Assembly: GCA_001931875.2 (NCBI GenBank)
Contig: MSJH02000804.1
Span: forward strand, 124,001-188,000
Source: Byssochlamys sp. IMV 00236
Lineage: Eukaryota > Ascomycota > Eurotiomycetes > Eurotiales > Thermoascaceae
Direction of reading: 5' to 3'
Length of the DNA stretch: 64,000 nucleotides
Position numbers and translations under genes: made by a program. How positions within the stretch are numbered: position 1 is the first letter of the stretch; each line of letters starts with the position of its first letter. The notes under the pieces were generated by a model. The model searched no databases, was not told the origin of the DNA, and saw nothing but the letters and a program-made list of their open reading frames with translations. This document shows positions 24,677 through 38,200 of this stretch, in pieces.

Positions 24677-27083
24677 TCAGGACGGAATTATCATGTCAGC
24701 GAGCAGAAAATCAAATTGACCACTGTCCAACATGTCGAGTGCAAGGTCGAATTCCTGGGAAACAGATTGATTCTGATACTGGCTCTCACTCAGATTTGAT
24801 TCCAATCCAACGACGTCCCCTCTTGTTGTCTGCAGGTCATCATGTTCCTGCAGAGTTCCAGATCTAGCCTGAGCAGAAATATGTTCATCTGTTCTCTGAG
24901 ACGCGTTTAGGACGTATCCAATATCACATCGCTTTAGATACTTCCGAGTCGGCTGTTCACCGCCGAAGACGATGGCGATCTCACGGACAAGAGACTCTCG
25001 TGCCTGAGGATCGCGCGACTCGCGCTGATCAATCATATCAAGCATCTTGCGCAGAACGCGGAGCCCATCCGCGACGATAGATCCGATGTCCTTCAGCTCA
25101 AGGTCGGAGATGACCATTTCGATATCCTTTCGCATGAGATCTGGTGAGAAATCCGGAAAGGATCGTTCCACGAGGAGGAAAGCAGCTAGTGTAATAGCTG
25201 CCGTGTAGATTTGATAACCCTGTGCTAGATATTTCTGTGAGCGTCGGAAACGCTCGACGTCCGGCTCTCGCATGCTTCGGTACACATCTAACATCCGCTG
25301 CGCAGCTCTGGCGCAGATGGCCCATGATTCACCAATTCTGGCGTGCAGGAACTGTCGATTCATTCGGATGCGCTGCATGCAGATGGAAATGTGAAGCACG
25401 CAGTGCTGCCAGGCGATGTGGTCAAGACTAGATAGGTGCCTGGTGCTGGCTTCGCTGTTGGTCCGAAAGTATAAAGGGAAGCAGTCGACGAGTTGTTGGA
25501 TTTCACCATCGATAGCTCTAATATAGTCGTAACTCGAGACATAATCGCCATCACTAACATAGATTTTCCTTAGGATTTTAAATGCTTCTGCACGACAGAT
25601 GGTAGCACTCATGTCTGTCGGCTCTTCCATGGGTCTCGGCTTCACAGCTGTCTCGGTGATATCATGGTCATTGCAATTGAGTGGCAGTGGAACTTTTGAG
25701 GCAGCAGTATGGATGAGAGGGGTCCTATCTAGACATAATGATTGGAATCTGGTCGATTTGTTAGCCAGGATCAGGGAGATCCATGCAACCTTTCCGGATC
25801 AATGATAACCTACGTGTCACAGCACCACAAGTCCCACCATGCCCGTCGCCGCAATTCTGTATCCAGACAATTGACACCAGGAGTACCCTTGTCTAATCCC
25901 AGAGCCTGTGCGTTTCTGACCGCCTGTCCCAGTGCGCTGTATAGTTCCGGTCAATATTCTGCAGGTAAACTGAAAGCATAGATGATACGCACGAGTTCAT
26001 AGCTTCAATGTTCTTTGTCGATAACCAGTACAGCTGAGTCGCTATGAACGTTTGAAGCTGCATCAGATTTGGCTTCGACTCAAACTCTCCAGCGTGTAGA
26101 GCCTGCCGTGAAGCTGAGTGCCATGTATGCGCTAAGCTTCGAATTGTCGACGGTTCAAATCCTATTGCCTCGACGAGTTCAAAGGGGATGTGAAGGGCAC
26201 TGATCGAAATGATTGTAAAAAGAAGAGAAAGCCAAATAAGATCGATGTCATCGACATTGGTGGTCCAGAAATCTGAATACTGATGTCGAAAAGATGGCAC
26301 ATGGATGGCCTGGTAGAGCCAGTTGGAGTTTTCCATATAATAACACATGAGGAGATCGCATTGGTTCTGAGAGGGTAGGGCAGCTGCAAGATGCGTTTTC
26401 CAGAATAACTTCGTGTCGATCGGGTCTCTGGGTACCTGGTTAAACGAAGAGAGCATACACCCGCTGAGCAACTGAGGGTGAAATAAAACGGCCGGAACAT
26501 ATCCAGAAGACTCGAGAGAATAGATGTTCTGAGATCCAGATGATGAAGACTGCATGAATTGCCTCCAATGTTCCGCGAATCTAGACATCTGCACTCTTCC
26601 AGTAGAGCCTTGCTTCTGTGTCTGTTCTCTACATCGTGTGTGAGCCAGATTCGAGTTCACAGTATTATCTGCAGCGCGATCTGCAATAAGTCCCTGAAGC
26701 GGCCTTGCTTGTGGGTCTTGATCGATATCCTTGGGACTCTGGCTCGCAGACGGTTCTGCAGCAACCAGAGCTCGGGATCTCCTAAGCCCAGGTACTCTAT
26801 CTTTCAGGACAGCAGATGGAGCCGGATGCTGTCTGCATTGGTCTTCTCGTCGATATCTACTGCACGTGTGGCATGGGACATGGCGATCGCATCGCAACTT
26901 ATGTTGTCGACATGGCAGACAGCTTAATGTCCGTCGATTTGTCGTCCGTTTCCGATGAGGGGCTTTAACTGAAGTAGGCCGTGAAGGGGATGTAGGACCA
27001 GGTGGAGGTGAGCCAATGGATCCGGTTGTATCTGGAGGAGAGGGCAATACGCGCACCATCATACCAATCAGGGAGGAAGGCAA
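24677..27083 (-). CDS. Zn2Cys6 transcription factor with fungal-specific TF domain; apparent 1-base frameshift
   Basis: Exons 25993-27083, 25814-25936 and 24677-25749 (minus). Residues 55-83 form the binuclear zinc cluster (Cys 55, 58, 65, 71, 74, 83; CX2CX6CX5CX2CX8C) preceded by the basic HRKRTTNRR. The middle homology region includes 'ALGQAVRNAQALGLDK' and 'ELRRRAWWDLWCCDT'. After the second intron the expected continuation FQSLCLDRTPLIH is broken: the plus strand has GG at 25740-25741 where one G would keep the frame. Either a real 1-bp insertion, a sequence error, or an alternative acceptor (exon starting at 25724) that skips these residues. Downstream frame is long and intact to 24677. 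Around 760 residues if in frame. Target genes unknown. Confidence 0.82.
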
Positions 27084-28089
27084 TAATAGGTACGCAGATA
27101 ATACCTATTCTGGAAGCGTGAACGGCTCTCGCGTATAAGACGTGACACAACTATGCAGGGAGACCAACTGCCACGATGTGCTGTCCTCAGAAGTCCGCAG
27201 AAAGCGACGAGATTAGTTGTCTTTCGAGGGTTTCATTGCTGGTCTTGCGCCATTGTCGCTGGGGTACGAGATAAGAGGCCGAACACCGGTCTCCGCATAT
27301 CAGAGGTACTTAGAAGTGACCTCCAATTCCGCCTTACTTTGGCGTGTTTTTTAGGTCACCAGGAGGTACCGCTAAAGTGTCTCCTATCTTAGCCGAGATA
27401 AGCAGTTCCCCACGTGTCCGGCGCGGAGAACAACCCGGATAAGGAGCATGCTTATTGGTGGAAATAAGTACGAAGAGCTTCAATTATTTAGTCGTTTACT
27501 ATATAAGAGTGTCAAATACCACAAAATGGGGCTTCACGGCTGTGATGCTAAGCACATTACCCGTGGCAGCCTCGAAATATCGTTCACCAAATCCTCGGCT
27601 CTTGGCTGCTCCCGGTTGGGGCTGGCTCTTACATGAATACAAGGGCCTCTGTTCTGGTGACTTGGTGTTACGGAACTAGACAAGTCGAGAGCACTAGGCC
27701 TACAGTAATAGGATGTCTAGCTACAACTGGTTCTGCAGAGAGTATTATGGCTTACAAGCTATCCATGTAAAATTTATGAAGAAGGCATGCATGTCGCATG
27801 CAGCCCATTCTCCCTGATACAAGCCGTAATCAAAGTCATTATCGTCATTAGAAACAGATCATACACAACTGATAGTCGAATATTTCTGCTGGTATATCGC
27901 TGATACGGGTTATTAGGAGATACATGCCAGTCATGAGCCAATTAAAGAAATGGTAGCGGAAGCCTGCCCTGATTGCGGATTAGGAGAGTTGTAGCATACA
28001 GACCTCCCGAGGAACGAACAACTAAACCTGAGTGTTCGTAGGAACGTGTCTTGGATGTAAAAGCACTAATGGAGCTCCCCATCCCCCGC
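27084..28089. other. Intergenic region upstream of the Zn2Cys6 gene
   Basis: 1 kb, AT-moderate, with only short frames. It includes the promoter of the regulator and the 3' flank of the small membrane protein gene. Confidence 0.45.
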
Positions 28090-28638
28090 CTACACTTTTC
28101 CAGGGCGGACCTTCTTCGGCAGAGTCCATGGTTCAGGGCAAACAACCTAGACGATCGTTAGTTGCGAAGAAAGACGCCATCAAGCGACCGTACTGACCTC
28201 TCCTTCACTGAAGGCCCAGAAGTAAACTCCCATGCCGATCAGGTAATAGACTGCCGCGTCTCCTGTTTGGTACAGAAGTGCGCAGATAAGTGCACTGAGG
28301 GGATAAACCACCAGGCGCAGTTCGATACTGCGGTGTGGCAGCGTTCCAGCCAGAGGCTTGAGTGGCCATTCCCACATGAAAGCCACTAGACTCATTATCA
28401 AGTTGAGTATCTGCAAGACTGGTGCGGGTTTCACTGCGCCGTCGAGATTGTGTGACAGGAAGTCCCAGAAGACCTTTGGCCAGAAGAAACCTTCAATGGA
28501 TCCGGCAAACTGGTCTGTAGAATGAAAGATAATCAATCAGTAAGGATTCAGGCGGCATGTCATGCTGGCGAGGGACTTACAGAAGGCTGCTGACATGATG
28601 ATCAGTCGCGCCAGATGGTTCTTGATGAGTCTGCCCAT
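28090..28638 (-). CDS. Small four-span membrane protein (DUF7727-like)
   Basis: Exons 28581-28638, 28198-28514 and 28090-28146; 143 residues. The N-terminus MGRLIKNHLARLIIMSAAFYQ is followed by 'IEGFFWPKVFWDFLSHNLD', two hydrophobic spans in the middle, 'YPLSALICALLYQ', 'LIGMGVYFWAFSEGE' and the tail 'VVCPEPWTLPKKVRPGKV'. This is a pattern I recognise from uncharacterised proteins widespread in ascomycetes, about 140 residues long. All three joins preserve it. No catalytic residues are evident. It may be an endomembrane structural or regulatory protein; the function is not known to me. Confidence 0.8.
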
Positions 28639-31600
28639 GTTGACGGTTGTTTCGTGGGAAAGAGCGTGTGGTTTTAGCGGTCTACTGAAATCGAGGAAGG
28701 ATTAAAAAGGTTGAAGTTGAATCGAAATGTCTTCCGTCCGGCGGAAGAGGTGTGTGCGAGGTTGCGAAATAGTCGTAGACCGTCAAGGCCTGGTTCAGAT
28801 GTCGTTCAACGGCACTTCACCGTCGTCTTTACTATTCACCTCGGAGATGCACAGCACACTCTCTAAGACCACCTCTTGTTCAGGGTCCGGGGATCACGCG
28901 TATATTAAATACAGGTATGAGAACATGTCTCCGCAGTCGAGGCACTGGCACTGGCAGTGGGGATCTGAGGCGCCGCGGATTTGGATCGCAAACGGCACGA
29001 GCGTTATCGTCTGACAGCAAAGGGGTTCGGGAGTCTGTTGAGGTAAAACGCGGCTGATTTGGACCGATCGAGTAGCTTATGCTGTTTTGAGAATTGTTGC
29101 TTTGGGAAACACACTGAAGCTGTTACAGATGCCAGAATCGGGGAAGTCGCTGCCAGGTCAAGCAAGCTTAGGAGGAGAGACATGATCGCATAAAGCTTGG
29201 AGACCAGGGTGGAAGTTCTGCAGACAACCAGCCCTGCACCTTCTACCAAGAATCTAGAGACTAGATCTCATCGTCCATTCAGCATGGGTTCTTTCTCTGT
29301 GATTTTTTAAAAGGCACAATCGCTGACCAGTCAATAGGTTTATTCCAAGCATGGAAGTGAGTGAGCCTTTGGCGAGTACGGATAGAAACTCACGACTGGA
29401 CAAGCCCCGCAACCTATCGGGCATGCATAACGGTATAATCCACAGGCTTATAATTAGCGCCAGATTTGCAACGAGTGACGATGGAGAGTTCCATCTCCTA
29501 CAGGGACTCGGGGCGATTAGTGTTCGACTGGGCGTGATGGTGCCGCATTTGCTGCAGGAGATGAGCGGGATCGCGCCGTGGCTGGAACCTCGACTCAAGC
29601 GTTCCCAGAACCAAAGCGATGACCACCTTCTGGCAGCGCATGAATAACGACAAACCGATGAAGCGACGGTGAGGAAAGACGAGACGGCCAGGGAAATAAT
29701 AATAGCAAGTTGACCAGATCAGCTATTTCCCATCTGATCGGTAAAATATCCCGTCTAGCGCCTTTTTACTGTTTACTACAATCCAGATACAGAAAACATG
29801 CTGGATTGCGGTAATTGTGCTCGCGACTCAGTCTGGAGCAAACCACTGTCCGCAGAACCCGTGCTAAGCACGCCACTGCGGGTGATAATAACTCTACAAC
29901 CAGAGAGAGTCTCACTCAATTGCAAGTACTGAGGTTCTTGGTTCCGGCTAGAGTGCGTTTATACCTGCCAAGCTAACTTCTCATCACACATCGATGGAGT
30001 GGGAGAAATGGGCAATGATAGTTAATATATACTTGACTGCTAGCATTGCCCGCATGACCAGAGCAGGAGCTGCAATGGAAATCCGATTGGCAACTATGGA
30101 AATCGGATGGCTGCAGCGCGATGTTCCGATGTGATGACTACTGTAGATGCGCGGCTGCAGAATTCTCATGATAGGTTCTGGGGGTCTTGGGCTTAAGTAC
30201 TTAGCAGCGTGGCTAAGCCTTTGGCCAATCCCGCCGTCAATTGAGGCTGTCGGCAGCAATTCCAAGGCTTCGTAGACTGCAGACGATAGACCACCGTTTG
30301 TCCAATAATACCAACGGCACTGCCAGCAATACCATTTTTACCTAGATACCAGTGACCTTTAAGCGCTGCCAAAAGCATGCCCTGATCGATCCACCACATT
30401 GTTATCTGAAGGAGTTGAGTTCTAGGACTTGCGCTCATCACCGACGGCACGGACGCCAGGATGCTTTGATGAATATCGCCTCGTCATAGATGGGGACAGT
30501 CTAGAATCAGAATGTTAATTAAATATTTGCTCATATGTGTCGCGATCGGACAGATTTGGTATCGTCAGCTAAGTAGCTCACGATCAGGCAGATCATTACA
30601 GACGCGCATCCGATAATAATATTCTGCCCCGGCAATCATTACTTGTAGATCGGGACTCTGGACCGAACCGCGATGACTTCTCGTAGAGACGCTGTCTAGG
30701 CTCACTGTGTATTCTCTCGTGAACGATGTAATAATAATACCTAGATAATAATCCAGACTAGAGTTGGCTCGATCAACCCCCTCGAACCCCAGCACTAACG
30801 GCTCGGCTCGCCGTATCCCTATTCTACCAGTCAGAGGGTCGGACAAAGCACTCCATCCAGCAGTCGGCCCTGGACCTTGCTGCACTGCTGCAGAACATCT
30901 AAATGAATACAATGTCCTCTTCACTTTCCTGTCCCTGCATACTACTTACTGTTCTTCAGACGCCAACCGACGTGATTCTCAACCCCCGCGACTATCTACA
31001 CGTGCTGGCAGCGGCAATCGGTCTCTCACGCCCGCGCTCAAACAACCAGTGTCAGAGAGCACTCTCCGCAACGGTCATTTCGACAAGCACATCATACTAC
31101 GAGCCGCATTATTCCTCGAACTCGAACGGCCTCAAAGGTCGACGATCTTGGCATCAGCTTGAACGCACCGGTGTCGCACTGTTCAGGGTCCTATAATATC
31201 AAAACAGGCATCGAGTGTCTAAGCTTCTTACCTCCTTTGTCGGAGAAATCCACAAGTTTCCGCACTTCATTCCTTTTTTGTCGCAACTCGAGGAAGACAC
31301 ACGGTGATCGAATCCCAGTTAAGCCATTTCTAACTGTCGAAGACACGGACGGTCAGGGGAAGCAAGACAGCCTCGTGGGACTGGATCAGATCAAGTGGGT
31401 AGATCGATAGTGAACGCCAAACACGGTATCGCACTAGAACTGAAGCCATCCCGACAGCCCAAAACGGGGGCTGTCCTACCTGGGACAGGCCTCAGGTGCG
31501 CCTGTTTAATAGTCAACGATACCTCCGCGCCATAAAATTTTCTTGGGTGGTCGTCAGGTTTGCCGGACAGCCCTCAGACCCTTCGATTCCGTGGCACTCG

Positions 31601-31821
31601 CCGTCTGTCGTTCTCTTAGAGAGTCGTCGACTCATCAGCATCTGGGGAATCTCTCAGAGTCACTGTTCCACCAGAAGCCTCTGTACCAGAGCGCGACTTT
31701 CGTTTCTCTTCTAGTTCTCGTTCATCGCTGGTCGACGATCGGATATTTGAAACCCTTCTTTCTTCTTTTCTTTTTCTAATACGAAACCTTTTCTCGTCTG
31801 TACACTTCATCGGTATTCAAC
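28639..31821. other. 3.2 kb without a recognisable gene; possible relic frames
   Basis: The longest gap in the window. The minus frame at 30193-30450 contains 'LLQITMWWIDQGMLLAALKGHWYLGKNG' style sequence (two pieces, residues ~13-40) followed by a Gly-rich span, faintly like the C-terminal segment of PEX11 proteins, but no convincing start, splice pattern or N-terminal domain surrounds it. The minus frames at 29254-29598 and 30565-30924 have no family features. A pyrimidine-rich tract at 31750-31790 just before the noxA start is probably its core promoter or leader. Confidence 0.35.
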
Positions 31822-33622
31822 ATGGGGAGCTTCTTCACTGGTTATCTCGCGCCATCCAAACTTCTTTTCTACTTTCTCTTCCATGGTCTTCATCTGGCCT
31901 TATTTGCTGTAGGATGGTAAGTATCTGCTCTAGCTGATACTCTGTTTCTTCACTGACAATTTTGCAGGTATCTACAGGAGACAAGTAAGAAGTTGACCCT
32001 TCTTAATCTATTAAACTTTTCAGTATGGATATCTCGTGGCGCCGGACTGGCCTTATCGGTTGATGGGACCCTGATCCTTCTCCCTATGTGCCGGACGCTG
32101 TTGAGAATTGTGCGACCGAAGATAAAGTGGCTACCGTTGGATGAGTCTATCTGGTTTCATCGACAAGTAGCCTACTCGCTGCTCTTCTGGACAATTGTTC
32201 ATGCTTGCGGCCACTATGTCAAGTGAGACCTCCACGACAGAAAGATTAAGAGAGATTCTTGCTGACAATCCATAGCTTCTTCAACGTGGAGAAGACCCAA
32301 GTCCGTCCAAACCTGGCTGTTCAAATCCATTATGCCGAGGCTGGTGGGGTGACTGGCCATATTATGATGCTTTGCATGCTTCTCATGTACACGACAGCCC
32401 ATGCAAAGATTAGGCAGCAATCTTTCGAGACATTCTGGTACACTCATCACTTATTTATCCCGTTTATGCTTGGTCTCTATACCCACGCGACGGGTTGTTT
32501 CGTCCGTGATACCGCGCAGCCATTTTCTCCATTCGCCGGCGCAGCCTTCTGGGACCACTGCCTGGGTTATGAGGGTTGGAGATGGGAGCTCTTCGCAGGC
32601 GGCTTCTACCTGATCGAACGCTTGTATCGCGAAGTGAGGGCCAGACGAGAGACTGTGATAACTAAGGTCATCAAACATCCGTACGGTACGTTTGTAGAAG
32701 ACATGTTTAATATTCATTGTCTAACAATAGTATAGATGCCATGGAGATTCAGTTCAGGAAGCCCAGTTTCAAGTACAAGGCTGGCCAGTGGCTTTTCCTC
32801 CAGGTTCCGGAGGTGTCTACTATGCAGTGGCACCCTTTTACGATTACGTCTTGTCCATTCGACCCGTATGTCAGTGTCCACATCCGCCAAGTTGGAGACT
32901 TCACTCGTGCGCTTGGTGATGCCCTGGGTTGCGGTCCCGCTCAAGCCAAGGAATTAGACGGTCTGGATCCCATGGGTATGTACGAGATTGCTATGCAGAA
33001 TGGACAGAAGATGCCCAGTCTCCGTATCGATGGACCCTACGGAGCACCAGCTGAGGATGTCTTCGATAACGAAATTGCCGTCTTGATTGGAACTGGTATC
33101 GGCGTCACGCCATGGGCATCGATTCTCAAGAACATTTGGCATTTGCGAAACAGCCCTAACCCGCCAAAGCGTCTGCGTCGCGTGGAATTCATCTGGATCT
33201 GCAAAGACACTACCTCGTTTGAGTGGTTCCAAGCTTTGCTATCCTCCCTCGAAGCGCAATCACAACAGGCAGCTACGAAACAGGGCGGCGAATTCCTTCG
33301 CATTCACACCTACCTTACCCAGCGGTTGGATCAGGATACGGCCGCCAACATTTATCTGAACTCGGTCGGTCAGGATATCGACCCTCTAACAGAACTGAGG
33401 AGTCGAACTAGTTTTGGTCGTCCTGACTTCAAGCGTCTGTTTGGAGCGATGCGCGATGGTCTCGTCGATCAAACATACATGTCCGGCCTGGAGGGTAACA
33501 TAACGACAAAGGTGGGAGTGTATTTCTGCGGTCCCAATGTTGCTGCCAGACAGATCAAGTCTGCTGCCAAGGAGGCTTCGACGAGAGAGGTCAAGTTCAA
33601 GTTCTGGAAAGAGCACTTCTGA
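31822..33622 (+). CDS. noxA: NADPH oxidase catalytic subunit NoxA
   Basis: Exons 31822-31916, 31968-32222, 32276-32685 and 32736-33622; 548 residues, matching the ~550 of fungal NoxA (gp91phox type). The N-terminal membrane domain contains 'FSVWISRGAGL', 'WFHRQVAYSLLFW' and 'THHLFIPFMLGLYTHATG', with the paired histidines that bind two hemes. 'HPFTITSCP' from His286 is the FAD site; GTGIGVTP at 372-379 and a C-terminal CGP motif bind NADPH; the chain ends KFWKEHF as in other Nox enzymes. No EF hands, so it is not NoxC. NoxA passes electrons from NADPH across the membrane to O2, making superoxide that controls sexual development, fusion and stress signalling, together with NoxR and Rac. The pyrimidine-rich leader at 31750-31790 is typical of fungal promoters. 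Confidence 0.97.
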
Positions 33623-35218
33623 ACTCGCCTATCATCTCTTACTCAGTTGCAGGACAGTTGCTTTTTGGGTTCCTCCCTGCGCCAAACTTCAGTACTTGCG
33701 CGACTTGTGGGGAGTACATCCTCACTGATATGTATATCGTGCAGTGGAGATGTTGATTGTCCATCGTCGATTCTGTGGTGAGCTCACATAGCTCTGTCCA
33801 GCTACTTATGTACCTATTTTATTTGATCGATATGCTTATGACAGCGACACCTGGATGCTTTATCCATCTATTACGAATGAACCATCATTCAATTATTTCC
33901 CATGTATCTTCTAGCCCATGTTTTCGAATGCTGATCCCTTGCGTAGTATGTACTCCATATCTTTTTAACTCATGAAATAAAATCCTCATCTTTCATTATT
34001 TCTCGATATTTGGACCATAGTTACTCTTCAGTATCCTTAAACGACCATATCAGACCTCATTAACAATCACAAAGAAACCCCCTAGCAACTAGCTAACGTG
34101 AAAGTCTTCATTGCGAAGGAAACTTCCGTGGACTGGAAACACCGAGAATATTTTAACTAATGAAGATACTCTATTGAAACCAGGTATACATTTTATATCG
34201 GATGAACACGTATAACGGTCCTGAAAGTGAAATGATTCTATACGAGCATAAGTACCCACTCTACTTCACTGCAGATAGCATCATCAGGAGCCCTGGAGTT
34301 CGACAGCGTTTCCCTCTATCAGCAAGAGGATATCTTTAGATGTTAGTCCAACAGATCAAGAGACGCTAAGTATGCAGTGTCTAAGTGGACTCTATATATA
34401 CAACCAACGTTGGGATCATATTTGCACTAATCGTTGAAACAGCAGCTTCCATTAATTCAGCCACGATTTCCAAGGCAGCTGTTTTACAGTAGAAGTAGTC
34501 ATAGTCAAGTTCAACACCACATACCGGATGAATATCCCGGGATCGACCCAATCTATGTATTATTCCTCCGTACCTACTCCGTAGTTAGCCGCATACAAAA
34601 AACCTCTAGCCTAGATAACTAAAAGCGATAATTACCTAGCTCATACCCAAACGGTCCACCATCCCGAAACGGATACGACATCGATTAATTTCCAAACTAG
34701 GAGCTAGTCTAGTCTACTCTGAAACTCGATCTCCCTACCTGTAACTATCGGTGTAAGTTATTCCGTATGGCTTGCTTCAGTCAATCCGAGTAAACAAGAG
34801 AACTCCTGAAAACGCCACATCTCCATGCTTCTTTGGGCAGATTTGTTTTGGGACGTGCCGTCTTGGGGGGGCCTGTTGTCTTTGTTTCGGGATCCGTGTT
34901 GAGGAAGTGGTGTGGTTGTCGAGTTCGGTATGATACCTATGCGGTGACCCGTCGTCGTGTGTGTATTTTGTATTTTTGTGTGATCAGGTCTCTCTTTATA
35001 CGGTATATGTGTTATTACTGTTTGGGATGGGGATAGTATGGCCGTAGATGACGGATCTGTGCAGATTGTGGTATCTGAATCGCGTGAAAAAGGTGCTACT
35101 CGATAGTGTTTTGAACCCATCCGTGCTTTTGGGAGATGCTGTTTGTTAGGTTTAGTAACGCCAAGTACTTAATGGCGCATGATCACACATAGATGCCATT
35201 TACTCCAGTTTACATTCG
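33623..35218. other. Intergenic, 3' ends facing
   Basis: 1.6 kb between convergent noxA and NRDE2 genes. AT-rich, many stops. Contains one exact TACTCCGTA at 34575-34583. The 120-codon minus frame at 34758-35120 is Thr/Pro/Ser-rich and not convincing. Confidence 0.45.
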
Positions 35219-38200
35219 CTACATAATGTCCTGCTCACTATCTGGGTCCTCTGGCATGTTGATAGGATCGGTGTTCATCCCCTGCTGTCCCTGCATCGTC
35301 CTCTTCTGTTCCATCTGATCTTCTATATCCTCCAGTACATCTTCGATGTCGACATGAAGGCGCAATTCCTTCTCCACAAGGACGTTATACACGCGGCGTA
35401 ATTCCTCGAAAGACATTCCTTCCTCCGTGGGTTTCTGCGTAGGGGCTGAATCTTGTTTCTTTTGCTCCTTGATGAGATCTGCGCGAAGATGGCTGAAGGC
35501 GAGCATGAGTATCTGCTTTGACCAGGGACAGGCACGCATGGCGCGAAAGAAAATATCCTTTGCACGAGCAATATGTCCTCTGGAAAGTTCGAAGAGGATG
35601 TAGAGCTTCCAAAGAGAGATATTCGAGTGAGAAGAGGAAGGATCATGGATGGGACTGCTGCTCGAGGTCCCGGACCTTAGAGTCGGGTCGCTGATCGCCT
35701 TTTCAAAGGCTGCTCGCACAGAATGAATGGTGGAGCCTGAGAAAACAGGTCGATGGAGCTCTGTGTAGACGGCAAAGAAGTGAGATGTCACTGGAACGGC
35801 CTGCTTATTTAACTGGCTTTGCCCCTTTCGTCCCTGTGCAGTGATTTCATGGATCACGTCTCTAACCCGTTCTTCGATACGGAACCGTGACTCGTTCCAG
35901 GCGAAGAGGTTGAGGAATATGGTATTGTGTGGAAATAGGGAGATACTTTCTAATAGTAACCCTCGAATCTGCGATGGCTTGTATGCTCTGCGTGATCTGG
36001 TGTGATAATAAAGGAGCTTTGCTCGCATCTGGTGTAGCAACTCGGTTGCAAATGAGACAAAAGAAGTCGCCTGTGGTGGCAGCTTTTCCAGCCGTTCGGA
36101 AGCAGTGCTGAATATTGCGATGGCATCGTCAATGCTCAAATCGTATGAAAGATACTTAAGAATTCCCAAGCATTCGGTGTAGGCCACGAAAACCTCGGCA
36201 TTTCGCATGGCTAGGGCCTGCTCTTGACCTTCAGAGAGAGACTGCATGGGTACATTAATATGTGGAATAGTAAAAAAAAAGAAAGAAAAACAAAGAAGCA
36301 AGGACATACTCTTTGTGTTTTCAGGAATTCCGCCGGGCTGATCTCTATGCGTTCTTCAGATGCAGACAAGTTGGAGACGCTGATGGCGTTCTGGGGGATA
36401 GACAAGAGCAACCTGATTGCTTTGTTTACTTCCGCGCCATGTAGACACTCCCAAATCCATGTGCGCCAGAGCAGGGCACAACTGAGTTTTTCTGTGCCCG
36501 AGAAATCTCTACTCATCGAAAGAGTCGTCATCCAGACTTTCTCAGCAGTTACAGCATTTCCAGATCGCAGCTCAATCAGCCCGTAGGCGTTGTAAAGTCG
36601 CACATTCGACGGCGCTCGTTTGAGGAGAGACTTTGCATATTTCCTTGCTTCCTTGAAATCGAATGCGTATTCTAAAGCAAGAGAGTATTGAGGAAGAAGA
36701 TCATGTCCCGGGGTTGCATCTACTAAATCTCGAATTGTCCGTCGAACCCAGTCAGGATCCAGATTGGCCTTACCGTGGAGGACTGTGTCTCGCCAGAGCT
36801 TTAGAGAGTCAAACCACGAGTTTTTATCCGAGAGAAGCGAATCCAAAGTATGCACATAGTTGCCCGGGATAGATGATGATGGCCATATCATTGGATTATC
36901 ATTAGCAGAAGAATCGCATAGCCACTCATCCAACGTAGGGCCTGATATATCGACAAGCTCATTCCGCAAGAACGCATCCCCGCACCAGTGCCTGCATACT
37001 TCTGTGTTTTCTGTCGTTGATATCGCTGGAAGGGAGCAGAAGTGCACAAAAGCGTCGATCAACACCTCTCTAGATGCTAGGTTCCAGAAGAGTGTCAGAA
37101 AGTCCTGCAGGTCCGAGAATAGAACTACCCTGTACGGGTCGTCCTCCTCGAACTCATCAAGCACGCGGGCTGGTAAACGAGCATTCATCTCCCGATCCTT
37201 TTCACACTCAAGCCACGAACCAAATACGCGTTTCCGATGGATTCGAGAATTTGCAACGGTTGACTGAGGCTGGACGCCTGTACTGTTACCGCTTTTCCAA
37301 CCTTTCGCTCCCAGTTCTCCGATTCGCGCGACTTCTGATTCCCAGAACTCCATGAAAGATGATAGTGCCGCTTGGAGGTCGTCACTCCCGTTGAAGACTT
37401 CCGGTCTGAAGAATACAAACTCCAATATTGCCTGCCAGAGACCGACAGCATGTTCTGCAAATCCGGATTGACGCATGAAAACAGTCATACGGAGAAACAA
37501 ATAGGTCTGGATTCTGGCCTTCTCAGGGTTATCGAGAGTGGAGGAATTGAGTTTCATGCACTCGAGAAAAGTCCCTTTACATTTGTCATATGTAAAATCC
37601 AAGAACTCTGTTTGGCGAAAGTCCAGATATTTAACCCAAAGGCTTATATAGCCTGGATTTGCTTTCAACACGGAATGCCACTGTGTTGAAAGCTTCTTCG
37701 TATCCCACAGCTTTCTTCCCTCTTCAAGAAAGCCCAGGAGCAGGCGGTCTTTCAACGGGTTGCGACCGACGCGCCTCAGAGCTTTGTCATACAGTGACAA
37801 TTTTATATCAGCCAAGCTTCTTTGCTCAGCGTAACTAAGTGTTCGAGCATCACGTCCAACCCCGGCGAGGAGAGCATCTTGGTGATTGATCAATCGAAGC
37901 CATGCGTCAACATCGTCCGGATGGTCTTCCACAGTCCTGGACAACTGAATATTGTGCTGCTTTATTTCTTCGTCTGGGTCAATCCGCCTCCCTTCCTCTC
38001 CACTGTCTGAGTCCGACGCCTCCTCCAGGTCACTCGGAAGATCTTTACCCGGTTTTGCTTTGCCTTCAATGGACCGGTACGCATATCTATCACTTTCTTC
38101 TGAATCTGAAGTACCGAGTATCTTCCTTCGCTTTCGGCTCCCACTGGAGCTCAACGGCAAGAAGTCTCTTGTGGCCTCTGTCGGGTCTGCCTCCTTAAGC

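Noticed and set aside
34758..35120. 120-codon minus-strand frame
   Set aside because: Thr/Ser/Pro-rich without a family match or upstream signals, in AT-rich DNA between convergent genes.
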